A stretch of 64,000 nt of DNA from Bacteroidota bacterium (GTDB lineage: Bacteria; Bacteroidota; Bacteroidia; Bacteroidales; Dysgonomonadaceae), in contig JAFADY010000050.1 in assembly GCA_023424395.1 (NCBI GenBank), positions 1-64,000 on the forward strand, written 5' to 3'. The position numbers and the translations under genes were made by a program. Shown piece by piece: positions 24,236-32,844 of the stretch (position 1 is the stretch's first letter; every line of letters starts with the position of its first letter). The notes under the pieces were generated by a model, which was not told the DNA's origin, did not search any database, and worked only from the letters and a program-made list of their open reading frames with translations.

Positions 24236-24395
24236 CATAAATTTTTTTATTGAGTTCATAAATCGTTGATGATGCAAAGGTATAGCGTGAGAAACCGCAT
24301 TACAATCCCCCGAAAAATGGGTTTTTATATCCCCTTTTCACGGTATTTTTCTTAGAATCATTCTAAATTGTTTGGTTTTGGCGACGATGTGTATA

Positions 24396-24403
24396 TATAT
24401 TTG
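24396..24403 (+). promoter_or_regulatory. Possible -7 box of the histidine kinase gene
   Basis: TATATTTG (24396-24403) matches TAnnTTTG, and a TTTG at 24371-24374 lies 21 bases upstream, two more than usual. It is about 22 bases before the kinase start codon. Confidence 0.5.
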
Positions 24404-24424
24404 TAGAAAAATCAATCATACATT

Positions 24425-26350
24425 ATGAGAAGTAAGATTTTTTTACTCTTTTGTTTTTCAACAACTCTTTTATTGGCTCAAAACGATGACGATGCATACG
24501 TAAAGAGCCTCTACGGCGAATTGGAAAACGCGAAAACAGATCAGGAAAAAGCCGATATTTATTTCGATCTATCGTGGCATTGGGGTTACACGGATACCGT
24601 GAAGGCATTAAATGCACTTTCCACTGCCGGAGAATTAATGGATAAAGACAAGCCCATTGAACAAGCGAAATATATTTTTTATCACGCCGGAATTTTTTAT
24701 AATCACGACAGGTTAAAATCTCAGAAGCTTTATATGGAAGCGGATAAATTATTCAGCAAAATAAATACACCCGAATCTTATGGTTTTCGCTCCACTTTAT
24801 GGAGCAATTATGCCACGTTGGAACAAATAGGAAATAACGATGATAAAACCTATCTCGATATAAAGTTGAACAAGTGTATTCCATTTGCCGAAAAAGCAGG
24901 AAAGTTAGGAAAAGTGGGGTCGTATTATACCGATATAGGATTGGTGTTTTTTAATCTGAAGGAGTTTGACAAATCGGCAGATTATTGCCGGAAAGCCATT
25001 CAACTTCTCGAAGAAAATGAAATACACGATAACAATTTACTGTGGGCATATTTAAATTTAGCTCAGCCATTAATCCATCAGAAAAAAGCAAATGAAGCCA
25101 ACGAAGCGTTGGAAAGCGCGGAAAGTTTATTGCAATCTGTTTTTGAGAAAGAAGGAAAATATACCTCGTTCCCTTTTTATTATCTGTTGAAAGCGCTATA
25201 CTATGAACTTGTGAATGATTTGGACAACGCTAAGATCAATATTAGAAAAGGGCTCGAATATACTGAAAAATATAAGTTAGACTATAATCAATTCAGGTTA
25301 ACATATTATCTTGCTCATTTTCATTCAGAAGCAGGAGAAAATTCGCAGGCTAAAGAGATTCTCACATCGGTAAAAGAAATGGACGGATTTAAAAATTTTA
25401 TTGAAAATCAGAGCATCATCTTGTATAAAATTGCGGAAGTGGAAGCGAAAACAGGGAACTTTCAATCTGCTTACGAAACAATGAAAGAGCTGCAACTAAT
25501 CAACGATAGTATTTACCAAATTAATTCTAAACTACAACTAACAGAACTCGAAACACAATACAATACCTCGGAAAATGAGAAGAAGATCATTGAACTTGAA
25601 AATAAAACCCGTATGCAAAAAACCCTCGCTTTCGGATCAGTTTCCTTTGCCTTACTTATTCTTACTTTTCTCTTTTATGCGCTTACTCAGCGAAAAATTC
25701 GCGAACGGCAAAGACTTCTCTCATTACAACAAAAGCAATCAATCGAAGTCTCGCATGCGCTTATGGATGGTGAAGAACAGGAAAGAAGCCGTATCGCGCG
25801 TGAACTTCACGATGGATTAGGCGGAAAATTGACCGGAATAAAAATAAACATTGAGAATATAATTGATACGAAACACGATAATTCTTTACGAAGAGCAGTT
25901 TCTCAACTTGAAGAAACCGTAGCCGATATCCGAAATCTTTCGCATAACCTCATGCCGGTTTCATTAGTACGATATGGCTTAGAAGCAGCTCTTCGAGATT
26001 TTATTCAGGATATACAGACACCCGATACAAAAATAAAGTTTTATGCGAGTAATCTATCGACATTGACAGATAAAAACAAGCAATTATCTGTTTACCGTAT
26101 CATTCAGGAACTACTCAATAACGCTTTAAAGCACGCAAAGGCATCGTATATTTTGTTGCAATGTACGATAGAAGACAAATTACTCCTCATCGACATCGAA
26201 GACAACGGCGTGGGGTTTGATGTGGCTACAACCAAACGAAATATGGGACTGAATAATATTGAAACCCGAGTGAAATTCCTGAACGGTAAATTCAATATCG
26301 ATTCTCAACCGGGAAAAGGGACAGTCATAAACATTGAATGCGAACTATGA
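24425..26350 (+). CDS. TPR-containing sensor histidine kinase (NarX/DegS type)
   Basis: A 641-residue kinase. A signal peptide (MRSKIFLLFCFSTTLLLAQ) leads into a periplasmic helical region of TPR-like repeats (about 25-380), a single membrane helix near 395-415 (TLAFGSVSFALLILTFLFYA), a coiled-coil linker, the HisKA_3 box with the phosphorylated His in ARELHDGLGGKL, and a C-terminal HATPase domain with ELLNNALKHAKA, DIEDNGVGF and GKGTVINI. The ligand is unknown. It is co-transcribed with the response regulator that starts inside its stop codon. Confidence 0.92.
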   Translation: MRSKIFLLFCFSTTLLLAQNDDDAYVKSLYGELENAKTDQEKADIYFDLSWHWGYTDTVKALNALSTAGELMDKDKPIEQAKYIFYHAGIFYNHDRLKSQKLYMEADKLFSKINTPESYGFRSTLWSNYATLEQIGNNDDKTYLDIKLNKCIPFAEKAGKLGKVGSYYTDIGLVFFNLKEFDKSADYCRKAIQLLEENEIHDNNLLWAYLNLAQPLIHQKKANEANEALESAESLLQSVFEKEGKYTSFPFYYLLKALYYELVNDLDNAKINIRKGLEYTEKYKLDYNQFRLTYYLAHFHSEAGENSQAKEILTSVKEMDGFKNFIENQSIILYKIAEVEAKTGNFQSAYETMKELQLINDSIYQINSKLQLTELETQYNTSENEKKIIELENKTRMQKTLAFGSVSFALLILTFLFYALTQRKIRERQRLLSLQQKQSIEVSHALMDGEEQERSRIARELHDGLGGKLTGIKINIENIIDTKHDNSLRRAVSQLEETVADIRNLSHNLMPVSLVRYGLEAALRDFIQDIQTPDTKIKFYASNLSTLTDKNKQLSVYRIIQELLNNALKHAKASYILLQCTIEDKLLLIDIEDNGVGFDVATTKRNMGLNNIETRVKFLNGKFNIDSQPGKGTVINIECEL

Positions 26351-26976
26351 AACCCATAGAAATAATCATCTGCGACGATCATCCGCTCATAACCGAAGGC
26401 CTGTTCAGCTTCATTGAACAACAGCCGATGATGAGTATCAAAGCTACTGCCATGACGGGGCAGGAGCTAATGGAAAAATTAAAAACTACCACTGCTAACA
26501 TTCTACTATTGGATATTAATCTGCCCGATGTAAGCGGATTAGACCTTTGTCTGAAAATTAAAAAAGAATACCCCGAAATGAAAATTCTCGGGTTGAGCAA
26601 TTTCAATCAGAGAAGTGTAATTTTGAGAATGCTCAACAACGGCGCATCGGGATATTTACTGAAAAGCGCTTCTACAAAGGAAATAGAACAAGCCATATAC
26701 CAAATTCACGAAGGAGGTATGTACTTTGGCCAAGAAACTCAACGCATTTTATCGGCTATTACGGACAAAGAATTGACAGAAATCCCCACCGTAACACGTC
26801 GTGAAAAAGAGGTGCTAATGTACCTCGCCGACGGATTTACAACACCTGAAATTGCCGATAAAATGTTTATCAGCGCCCTCACTGTGGACAGCCATCGTAA
26901 AAGCCTAATGAAAAAATTCGACACCAACAAAACCGTAAACCTTGTACAAAAAGCCAAGGAGTCAGGAATAATTTGA
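26347..26976 (+). CDS. LuxR/NarL-type response regulator
   Basis: A two-domain regulator of 209 residues, partner of the upstream kinase (ATGA overlap of four bases). The receiver phospho-acceptor Asp is in LLLDINLPDVSG (about residue 58), with the acidic pocket IICDDHP at the N-terminus and a Lys in YLLKSASTKE. The C-terminal HTH is REKEVLMYLADGFTTPEIAD then MFISALTVDSHRKSL. The target genes are not known; the divergent small secreted proteins and the flanking fucosidase are candidates. It converges with the fucosidase gene with only three bases between the stops. Confidence 0.94.
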   Translation: MKPIEIIICDDHPLITEGLFSFIEQQPMMSIKATAMTGQELMEKLKTTTANILLLDINLPDVSGLDLCLKIKKEYPEMKILGLSNFNQRSVILRMLNNGASGYLLKSASTKEIEQAIYQIHEGGMYFGQETQRILSAITDKELTEIPTVTRREKEVLMYLADGFTTPEIADKMFISALTVDSHRKSLMKKFDTNKTVNLVQKAKESGII

Positions 26977-26979
26977 TGG

Positions 26980-29019
26980 TCAACGAATGCTGATTTGTAT
27001 ATTATTCATCCTCAATGGGGCAACATTCGAAATCGGTTTTGCGTCGCGAACTGACAAAGCGTGAATACTATAATCCGTATCCAATTTCATCGGAGAAAGT
27101 TTTTGCGAATAAACCGTCCACTGCTCTAATGGAGTGATTTTATACGAAAACTCTTTTTCAAATCCGTTGTAATACACAATAATCAATTGGTTGTTTCCTT
27201 GTTTCAATGGCAATAGAACAATTTCTTTATCCGATTTCACTCTGTCGCGCGAAAAATGAGCCGTAATATATTCGCCATTGAGCAAAATGTAAAGTGCGTT
27301 TCCGCTCTCGATTTCCACCGCAATTTGTTGCTCTTTGGTCGATTCTATTTCTTGAAGAAAAGTAATCCCCGATTTAGGAGCCACTTTTTCCGTTACAGAT
27401 TCTCCATAAGCAAAATTTTCCACTTTTTGCCAGTTATCGTTTATGCTTATCGGCGACCTTCCTTCCAAGTCCACCAAATGTCCGAAAACCATACTAATCG
27501 TTCGTTTTCGATACAAATTGCCCCATTTCACTGTATTTTTAGGTAGCTTCACGATTTTTTGATTGGCAGGATTAAGCGTCGCTTTTTGCACATTTCCATC
27601 TGCCGTTATTTCTATTTCGCGCCCTTTTTCATTATCCGAAAATAGTATTACAGGTGTAACTTGTTTTTTATTTGAACGGAAAGACCAATCATAACCCGTT
27701 AGACTTTTGTAACCCGCATAATAATTCAGGCTCGAATGTCCGAAAACAGGTATCGAATTTTGAGGCGTGAGTATTTTTCCCTGTTCCGTAAATTTAGACT
27801 GTCCATGAAACAATCCTTTAACTCTAAAAACAACAAAAGGGAAAAGTGTTGCCGCATTTTCATCTTCTGTCCCAATAATTGTAGTTTCTCTGATAGAATT
27901 GATCGGAGTAAGAAAATCGAGAAATTTCTGTTGTTCATCTTTTTTTATAAAAAAATACAAAGCATCATCTTTAGCTGTTACATTGTCCCAACCGATGGAT
28001 TCAGCAAGCGGGTTGGCTTTTGTTCCATAAATGGCTTCGGCATTCGCTTTCGTCCATTTCCCCATTTCGAGCAATACATCGCGTTCGAATTCCACTACAG
28101 AACCATCGCCACGAGGTCCGATATTCAGCAAATAGTTCCCACCATGACTAATTACTTTTATCAGGCTAGCAATTTTCTCATTTGCCTTATCTTGCACATC
28201 ACCGCGTTCTTGCCACGAACGGTAACCCCACGTTTCGTCAAACATAGATGCCGCGGTTTGCCACGGAACATTCATTTTATAATCGGGATACACATTGTCG
28301 GGCATCACCGCAAAATCCACGTAATCATTGCCTAACCGTCCACTAATCATACATTGCGGTTGCAGGCGATTGACCAAATCATACAAACCTTTGCTTTGCT
28401 CGGGCGTGAGCGAACCCATATCGAACCAAATTTCGGAAATGGGACCGTAATTCTTCATTATTTCTTCCACTTGTTTCAAGTTGAAGGCATAATGTTCCGG
28501 TGTGAGCGGATCGGCATTGTGGCTCGAAATAGGATATGCTTGCGGAAAATTCCAATCAATCAGCGAATAATAGACTGCAAAATCAATTCCCCCACGTGCA
28601 CAAGCCTCTGACAACTCTTTCATCAAATCTTTGCCGTAAGGCGTGGCATCCACGATGTTGAAGTCGGTATATTGTGAGTGATACATACAAAACCCGTCGT
28701 GATGCTTGGACGTGAAAACAATGGATTTCATTCCCGCCATTTTAGCCAACGCTACAATCTCATCGGCATTCCACTCGGTGGGATTAAACCGCTGCGCGGT
28801 GTTGGCATACCAATCACTGAAAATTCCGGCAAACGATTGAATTTGTTCACTGTAACCTTTCCGTACGGGTTCACCGTTGTACACGCCGCCATACACGGAA
28901 TATAGCCCGAAATGGATAAACATCGAAAACTTTTGGTCGAGCCACTGTTGAGATGGTTTTTGTTGGGCATTTGCCAAAAATGCAATACTCAAAAAGAAAA
29001 GGATGATTTTATGCTTCAT
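26980..29019 (-). CDS. Secreted GH29 alpha-L-fucosidase
   Basis: A periplasmic or surface enzyme (679 residues) with signal peptide MKHKIILFFLSIAFLANAQ. The TIM barrel holds FSMFIHFGLYSVYGG, SKHHDGFCMYHSQYTDFN and the nucleophile Asp200 in EIWFDMG. The C-terminal half (about 360-679) has extra beta domains, including a part resembling a galactose-binding-like domain. It releases terminal alpha-L-fucose from glycans. It lies 51 bases before the GntR gene end and may belong to the same locus, though it is read in the same direction as that repressor and not as the SusCD array. Confidence 0.93.
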   Translation of the reverse strand: MKHKIILFFLSIAFLANAQQKPSQQWLDQKFSMFIHFGLYSVYGGVYNGEPVRKGYSEQIQSFAGIFSDWYANTAQRFNPTEWNADEIVALAKMAGMKSIVFTSKHHDGFCMYHSQYTDFNIVDATPYGKDLMKELSEACARGGIDFAVYYSLIDWNFPQAYPISSHNADPLTPEHYAFNLKQVEEIMKNYGPISEIWFDMGSLTPEQSKGLYDLVNRLQPQCMISGRLGNDYVDFAVMPDNVYPDYKMNVPWQTAASMFDETWGYRSWQERGDVQDKANEKIASLIKVISHGGNYLLNIGPRGDGSVVEFERDVLLEMGKWTKANAEAIYGTKANPLAESIGWDNVTAKDDALYFFIKKDEQQKFLDFLTPINSIRETTIIGTEDENAATLFPFVVFRVKGLFHGQSKFTEQGKILTPQNSIPVFGHSSLNYYAGYKSLTGYDWSFRSNKKQVTPVILFSDNEKGREIEITADGNVQKATLNPANQKIVKLPKNTVKWGNLYRKRTISMVFGHLVDLEGRSPISINDNWQKVENFAYGESVTEKVAPKSGITFLQEIESTKEQQIAVEIESGNALYILLNGEYITAHFSRDRVKSDKEIVLLPLKQGNNQLIIVYYNGFEKEFSYKITPLEQWTVYSQKLSPMKLDTDYSIHALSVRDAKPISNVAPLRMNNIQISIR

Positions 29020-29070
29020 TGTTAGTTTTTTAGGTTGACAAAATAAAGAATTGCGGGAACTTTTGCAAAT

Positions 29071-29802
29071 TCATAGCCCGTTATGAACACATTCTATTTT
29101 ATAAGTAAAGGAGTCAGCGCGATACCATCCGATATTATATTCTATCGGAACGCCGTTGATATCGCTCACGGCTCTTCTCCTAATCAGGATAGGATTCCCC
29201 ACTTCTATGTCTAATTTCGATGCAATAAAATCATTGGCGGAAGCTGCCTTTATTTCTTCTTTGGAAGTTTTCACGATAATGGCATAATCGTTTTTCAAAA
29301 TCTCATAAAGCGGGCGGTTAAAGTTTTCCGTTCCGGTTAAAGGAATAATAGGGTTAAATTCTGAAACGAAATACACGAACGGAAAATTTTCTTTGCCCCT
29401 TAATCGTTCCAATCGTAAGACTTTTGTCTCTTCATTTTCGATAGAGAAAAAAGAACGGGCCTCTTCACTCGGCTTTTGTCTGCTAATATGTAGCTCGAAA
29501 TTTTCCACATTTATTCCCAAAATGCGCATCTCCTGAGAAAAGCTAAGCCAATTGCTTGCTTCACTGTAAATATTTTTTTCAGCTACTCTTGTCCCAACTC
29601 CACTTTTTCGAATAAGCAACCCATCGTTTACCAATTTATTGATAGCCTGACGTAATGTATTACGGGAAATTTTCAATTGTTCAGACAATTCAATTTCATT
29701 GGGAAGCATTTTCCCTTCCCGATACTCTTCCGAATTTATCAAATCCCGCAAGAACAGTTCTGCTTGCTTGTGCAACGGCACTCGGCTACTTCTATCTATC
29801 AT
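29071..29802 (-). CDS. GntR family transcriptional regulator (UTRA domain)
   Basis: A 243-residue repressor. The N-terminal winged helix is visible (GKMLPNEIELSEQLKISRNT then LRQAINKLVNDGLLIRKSG). A C-terminal UTRA ligand-binding domain follows (about 90-240), which binds sugar phosphates in many relatives. It is divergent from the mannose isomerase-led array, and a palindrome in the shared promoter region (29844-29861) is a likely operator. A mannose-pathway effector such as mannose-6-phosphate is plausible but not shown. The start at 29802 (MIDRSSRVPLHKQAE) is typical for the family. Confidence 0.9.
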   Translation of the reverse strand: MIDRSSRVPLHKQAELFLRDLINSEEYREGKMLPNEIELSEQLKISRNTLRQAINKLVNDGLLIRKSGVGTRVAEKNIYSEASNWLSFSQEMRILGINVENFELHISRQKPSEEARSFFSIENEETKVLRLERLRGKENFPFVYFVSEFNPIIPLTGTENFNRPLYEILKNDYAIIVKTSKEEIKAASANDFIASKLDIEVGNPILIRRRAVSDINGVPIEYNIGWYRADSFTYKIECVHNGL

Positions 29803-29843
29803 TCTTTTTTTTACAAAGTAATAAAAAATTAAAAAAAAATACA

Positions 29844-29861
29844 AATTTATTTTGATAAATT
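29844..29861. promoter_or_regulatory. Putative GntR operator palindrome
   Basis: AATTTAT and ATAAATT arms (29844-29850 and 29855-29861) surround TTTG, which is also the -33 element of the rightward promoter. A repressor bound here would block both divergent genes. Confidence 0.5.
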
Positions 29862-29881
29862 CATTTTGTTCTATACATTTG
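29851..29881 (+). promoter_or_regulatory. Promoter of the mannan/mannose operon
   Basis: TTTG (29851-29854) and TACATTTG (29874-29881) are spaced by exactly 19 bases, matching the Bacteroidota consensus. It sits 33 bases before the chosen isomerase start. A weaker leftward promoter for the GntR gene uses CAAA at 29842-29845 and TTACTTTG near 29814-29821. Confidence 0.75.
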
Positions 29882-29914
29882 TTCTCTGTTTATATGTTCA
29901 TACATATTGATATT

Positions 29915-31663
29915 ATGATTAAACAAATGAATAAGCACGAGATCAAATACAACAAATTTCCCTACACGTTTGTCGAAAACGGAACACTTATAAAAGGTTG
30001 GAATAACATTATTCATAAACTTTCTTCCGAACCCGATCGCAATATAATTGCAGTTGATTGCTATACGGGAGTTTATTTCGATGAACTTTTAACGGAGTTC
30101 GCAAAATTTCCGTCTGCGTCGGTAATCAACACCAATGAATTCTTCAAGACTGAGGAAGATATACTAACAATGACCAAACCTTTTGTGAAAGAGGATGTTT
30201 TGTTCGGATATTTCACAAATCTTTCCCTGTCTGATTTTTTTGATAAAAACAAATTAGCAGAGGCCCGGGAAAATATAAAAGATAGAAAAGACGACAAAGT
30301 GATCCTTGTTGGTTATGGAGCTTCGCTCGTGGAGCAAGCCGATGTAATCATTTATGCCGATATGCCACGTTGGGAAATTCAACAGCGGATGCGAAGGAAT
30401 GAAGTAAACGGTTTAGGGGTAAGCAATAATAATGAAGCATTCTCGCTCCAATACAAGCGCGGCCTTTTTAACGATTGGAGAATATTGGATAAGCATAAAA
30501 AATCGCTCTATGAAAAAGTCGATTATTGGTTAGACACTACAAAAAAAGAGCCCAAACTCATCGACCGTCAAACATTTTTAACCGGCATTGAAAAGACATC
30601 GAAAAAACCATTTCGCGTGGTCCCTTTTTTCGATCCCGCACCTTGGGGCGGCCAATGGATGAAAGAAGTATGCGGCTTAGACCGTTCAATAAGTAATTTC
30701 GGTTGGTGCTTCGATTGCGTGCCCGAAGAAAACAGTTTATTGCTCAAGGTGGAAGATGAAATTTTCGAAATGCCTTCTGTAAATCTCATTAATATAAAAA
30801 GCAAAGAAGTGTTAGGTGAACCCGTAGAGGCGCGTTTCGGTAAAGATTTTCCTATCCGTTTTGATCTGCTCGACACAATGAGTGGCGGAAATCTGAGCCT
30901 TCAGGTGCATCCCGTGTTTGAATTTGCAAAAGAAAATTTCGGGTTGCCGTATACGCAAGAAGAAAGTTACTACGTGATAGACGCGAAAGAAGATGCGGTG
31001 GTGTATTTAGGCCTAAAAACCGGTATCGATCCGCAAACAATGATTCAGGAATTGAAAAAGGCAAATTCGGATGCAGATGCAAGCTTCGATGCGGAAAAAT
31101 ATGTAAACGTTTTACCGGCGAAAAAGCACGATCATTTCCTGATTCCTTCGGGTACCGTTCACTGTTCGGGAAAAAACTCATTGGTGCTCGAGATCAGTTC
31201 AACGCCCAATTTATATACGTTTAAACTGTGGGATTGGGATCGTTTGGGGTTAGACGGAAAACCAAGGCCAATAAATATAGAAAGAGGAGAAAAGGTGATC
31301 CAATGGAACCGCGACACCGAATATGTAAAAGAGGAATTGGCCAATCGGTTTGAAATAGTCGCCTCCGGCGATGGGTGGACGGAAGAAAAAACAGGCCTAC
31401 ACAAAACACAGTTTATCGAAACGCGGAGGCACACATTTACCAAACCGGTAATTCATCGCACAAACGATTCGGTAAACGTATTAAATCTTGTGGAAGGCGA
31501 TGAAATAGTGGTGGAAAGTGTGAACGGAGAATTTGAACCGTATGTTGTACATTACGCCGAAACATTCATTGTTCCTGCGTCTGTGAAGGAATACATTATT
31601 AAACCCCACGGCAAATCTGCGGGAAAAAGATGTATGACCATCAAAGCAAGTGTTCGGTTTTAA
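29915..31663 (+). CDS. Class I mannose-6-phosphate isomerase with N-terminal P-loop-like domain
   Basis: The C-terminal part (about 230-582) is a type I phosphomannose isomerase: zinc ligands are visible in LSLQVHPVFEFAKE, the EESYYVID segment and HFLIPSGTVHCSG. It converts mannose-6-phosphate to fructose-6-phosphate. The N-terminal 215 residues (IIAVDCYTGVYFDELL, DVLFGYFTNLSLSDFF, VIIYADMPRWEIQQRMRRN) resemble a uridine-kinase/P-loop fold that lacks a proper GxxxxGK[ST] loop, so nucleotide binding is doubtful. Start at 29915 lies after the promoter; 29927 is an alternative. First gene of the mannan array. Confidence 0.9.
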   Translation: MIKQMNKHEIKYNKFPYTFVENGTLIKGWNNIIHKLSSEPDRNIIAVDCYTGVYFDELLTEFAKFPSASVINTNEFFKTEEDILTMTKPFVKEDVLFGYFTNLSLSDFFDKNKLAEARENIKDRKDDKVILVGYGASLVEQADVIIYADMPRWEIQQRMRRNEVNGLGVSNNNEAFSLQYKRGLFNDWRILDKHKKSLYEKVDYWLDTTKKEPKLIDRQTFLTGIEKTSKKPFRVVPFFDPAPWGGQWMKEVCGLDRSISNFGWCFDCVPEENSLLLKVEDEIFEMPSVNLINIKSKEVLGEPVEARFGKDFPIRFDLLDTMSGGNLSLQVHPVFEFAKENFGLPYTQEESYYVIDAKEDAVVYLGLKTGIDPQTMIQELKKANSDADASFDAEKYVNVLPAKKHDHFLIPSGTVHCSGKNSLVLEISSTPNLYTFKLWDWDRLGLDGKPRPINIERGEKVIQWNRDTEYVKEELANRFEIVASGDGWTEEKTGLHKTQFIETRRHTFTKPVIHRTNDSVNVLNLVEGDEIVVESVNGEFEPYVVHYAETFIVPASVKEYIIKPHGKSAGKRCMTIKASVRF

Positions 31664-31674
31664 ACAGGGATAAG

Positions 31675-32844
31675 ATGAACAAAAAAAATACAACTTCAGG
31701 ATGGTTCCCAAAAATAGCCGTATTCTTTGGATTCTTTATTATGGGATTCGTGGACGTAGTGGGAATTTCGACCAACTACGTCAGAAACGATTTTAATTTA
31801 TCGAGCACATTGGCAAATACCATCCCGATGATGGTGTTCGTGTGGTTTGCCGTATTCTCCATTCCTGCCGGAATATTGATGGGGAAAATCGGAAGAAAGA
31901 AAACAGTATTGCTTTCGCTTGCAATAACAGCTTTAGCAATGATAATCCCTTTTATTCAGTACAATTTTCCCACAGTATTGGTTGCCTTCGCGTTGTTGGG
32001 CATTAGTAATACCATTTTGCAAGTGTCGTTAAACCCGTTGGTAGCGTCAATGTTCCACAAAGAAAGAACCGCAAGTGTTCTCACGACAGGCCAATTCATT
32101 AAATCCATTTCCTCCCTATTAGGGCCAATTATTGCAGGAGCTGCTGTAAGTTACTTCGGAGATTGGAAAATGACATTTGTTGTTTTCTCTGCTGTATCTC
32201 TCTTATCGGTGCTGCTGCTGACTTTTTCAAAAACAAACGAATTCGGTTTTGAAACTTCACAAACGTCATTCAAAAATGTACTTCGCTTGTTAAGCGATAA
32301 GTATATCTTGTACTGTTTTTTGGGGATCTTATTGATCGTAGGCCTCGATGTGGGGATAAACACATCGGCGCCTGAATTGCTGATGAAAAAGGCGGGATTG
32401 GAATTAAGCCGCGCAGGGTTGGGCAGCAGCGTTTATTTCGCAGCAAAAACAATCGGAGCCTTCGTTGGCGCCTTATTACTCTTAAAAATTGTTCCTCTGC
32501 AATTTTTGAGGCTATCGCTCATTATTGCCATAGCAGCGTTTGTTCCGCTGTTGTTTTTGTCAAATTTATGGACACTGCTCATTGCCGTTTTTATCATCGG
32601 ACTCACGTGCGCAAATGTTTTTTCCATTATTTTCTCTTACGCTTTGCAAAAGAAACCCGATCGTTCCAATGAGATTTCGGCGCTGATGATTATGGGCGTT
32701 TCGGGAGGCGCTATCATCCTTCCTATACAAGGGTTTGTAAATGACAGTATGGGTTTGGCAGCTTCTCTTTCGGTTCTGCTTCTGTGCCTCGTGTTTATAT
32801 TAATGCTAACTAAAATTTTCAGGGAGAATGTATTATCAAGATAA
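31675..32844 (+). CDS. MFS sugar transporter
   Basis: A 389-residue major facilitator permease with about 12 membrane helices, starting MNKKNTTSGWFPKIAVFFGF. The GKIGRKK loop between helices 2 and 3 is the MFS signature. The overall shape is that of the FucP/NagP group of sugar:cation symporters. Position between the isomerase and the ROK kinase suggests mannose or a close sugar as substrate. It overlaps the kinase gene by 17 bases. Confidence 0.87.
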   Translation: MNKKNTTSGWFPKIAVFFGFFIMGFVDVVGISTNYVRNDFNLSSTLANTIPMMVFVWFAVFSIPAGILMGKIGRKKTVLLSLAITALAMIIPFIQYNFPTVLVAFALLGISNTILQVSLNPLVASMFHKERTASVLTTGQFIKSISSLLGPIIAGAAVSYFGDWKMTFVVFSAVSLLSVLLLTFSKTNEFGFETSQTSFKNVLRLLSDKYILYCFLGILLIVGLDVGINTSAPELLMKKAGLELSRAGLGSSVYFAAKTIGAFVGALLLLKIVPLQFLRLSLIIAIAAFVPLLFLSNLWTLLIAVFIIGLTCANVFSIIFSYALQKKPDRSNEISALMIMGVSGGAIILPIQGFVNDSMGLAASLSVLLLCLVFILMLTKIFRENVLSR

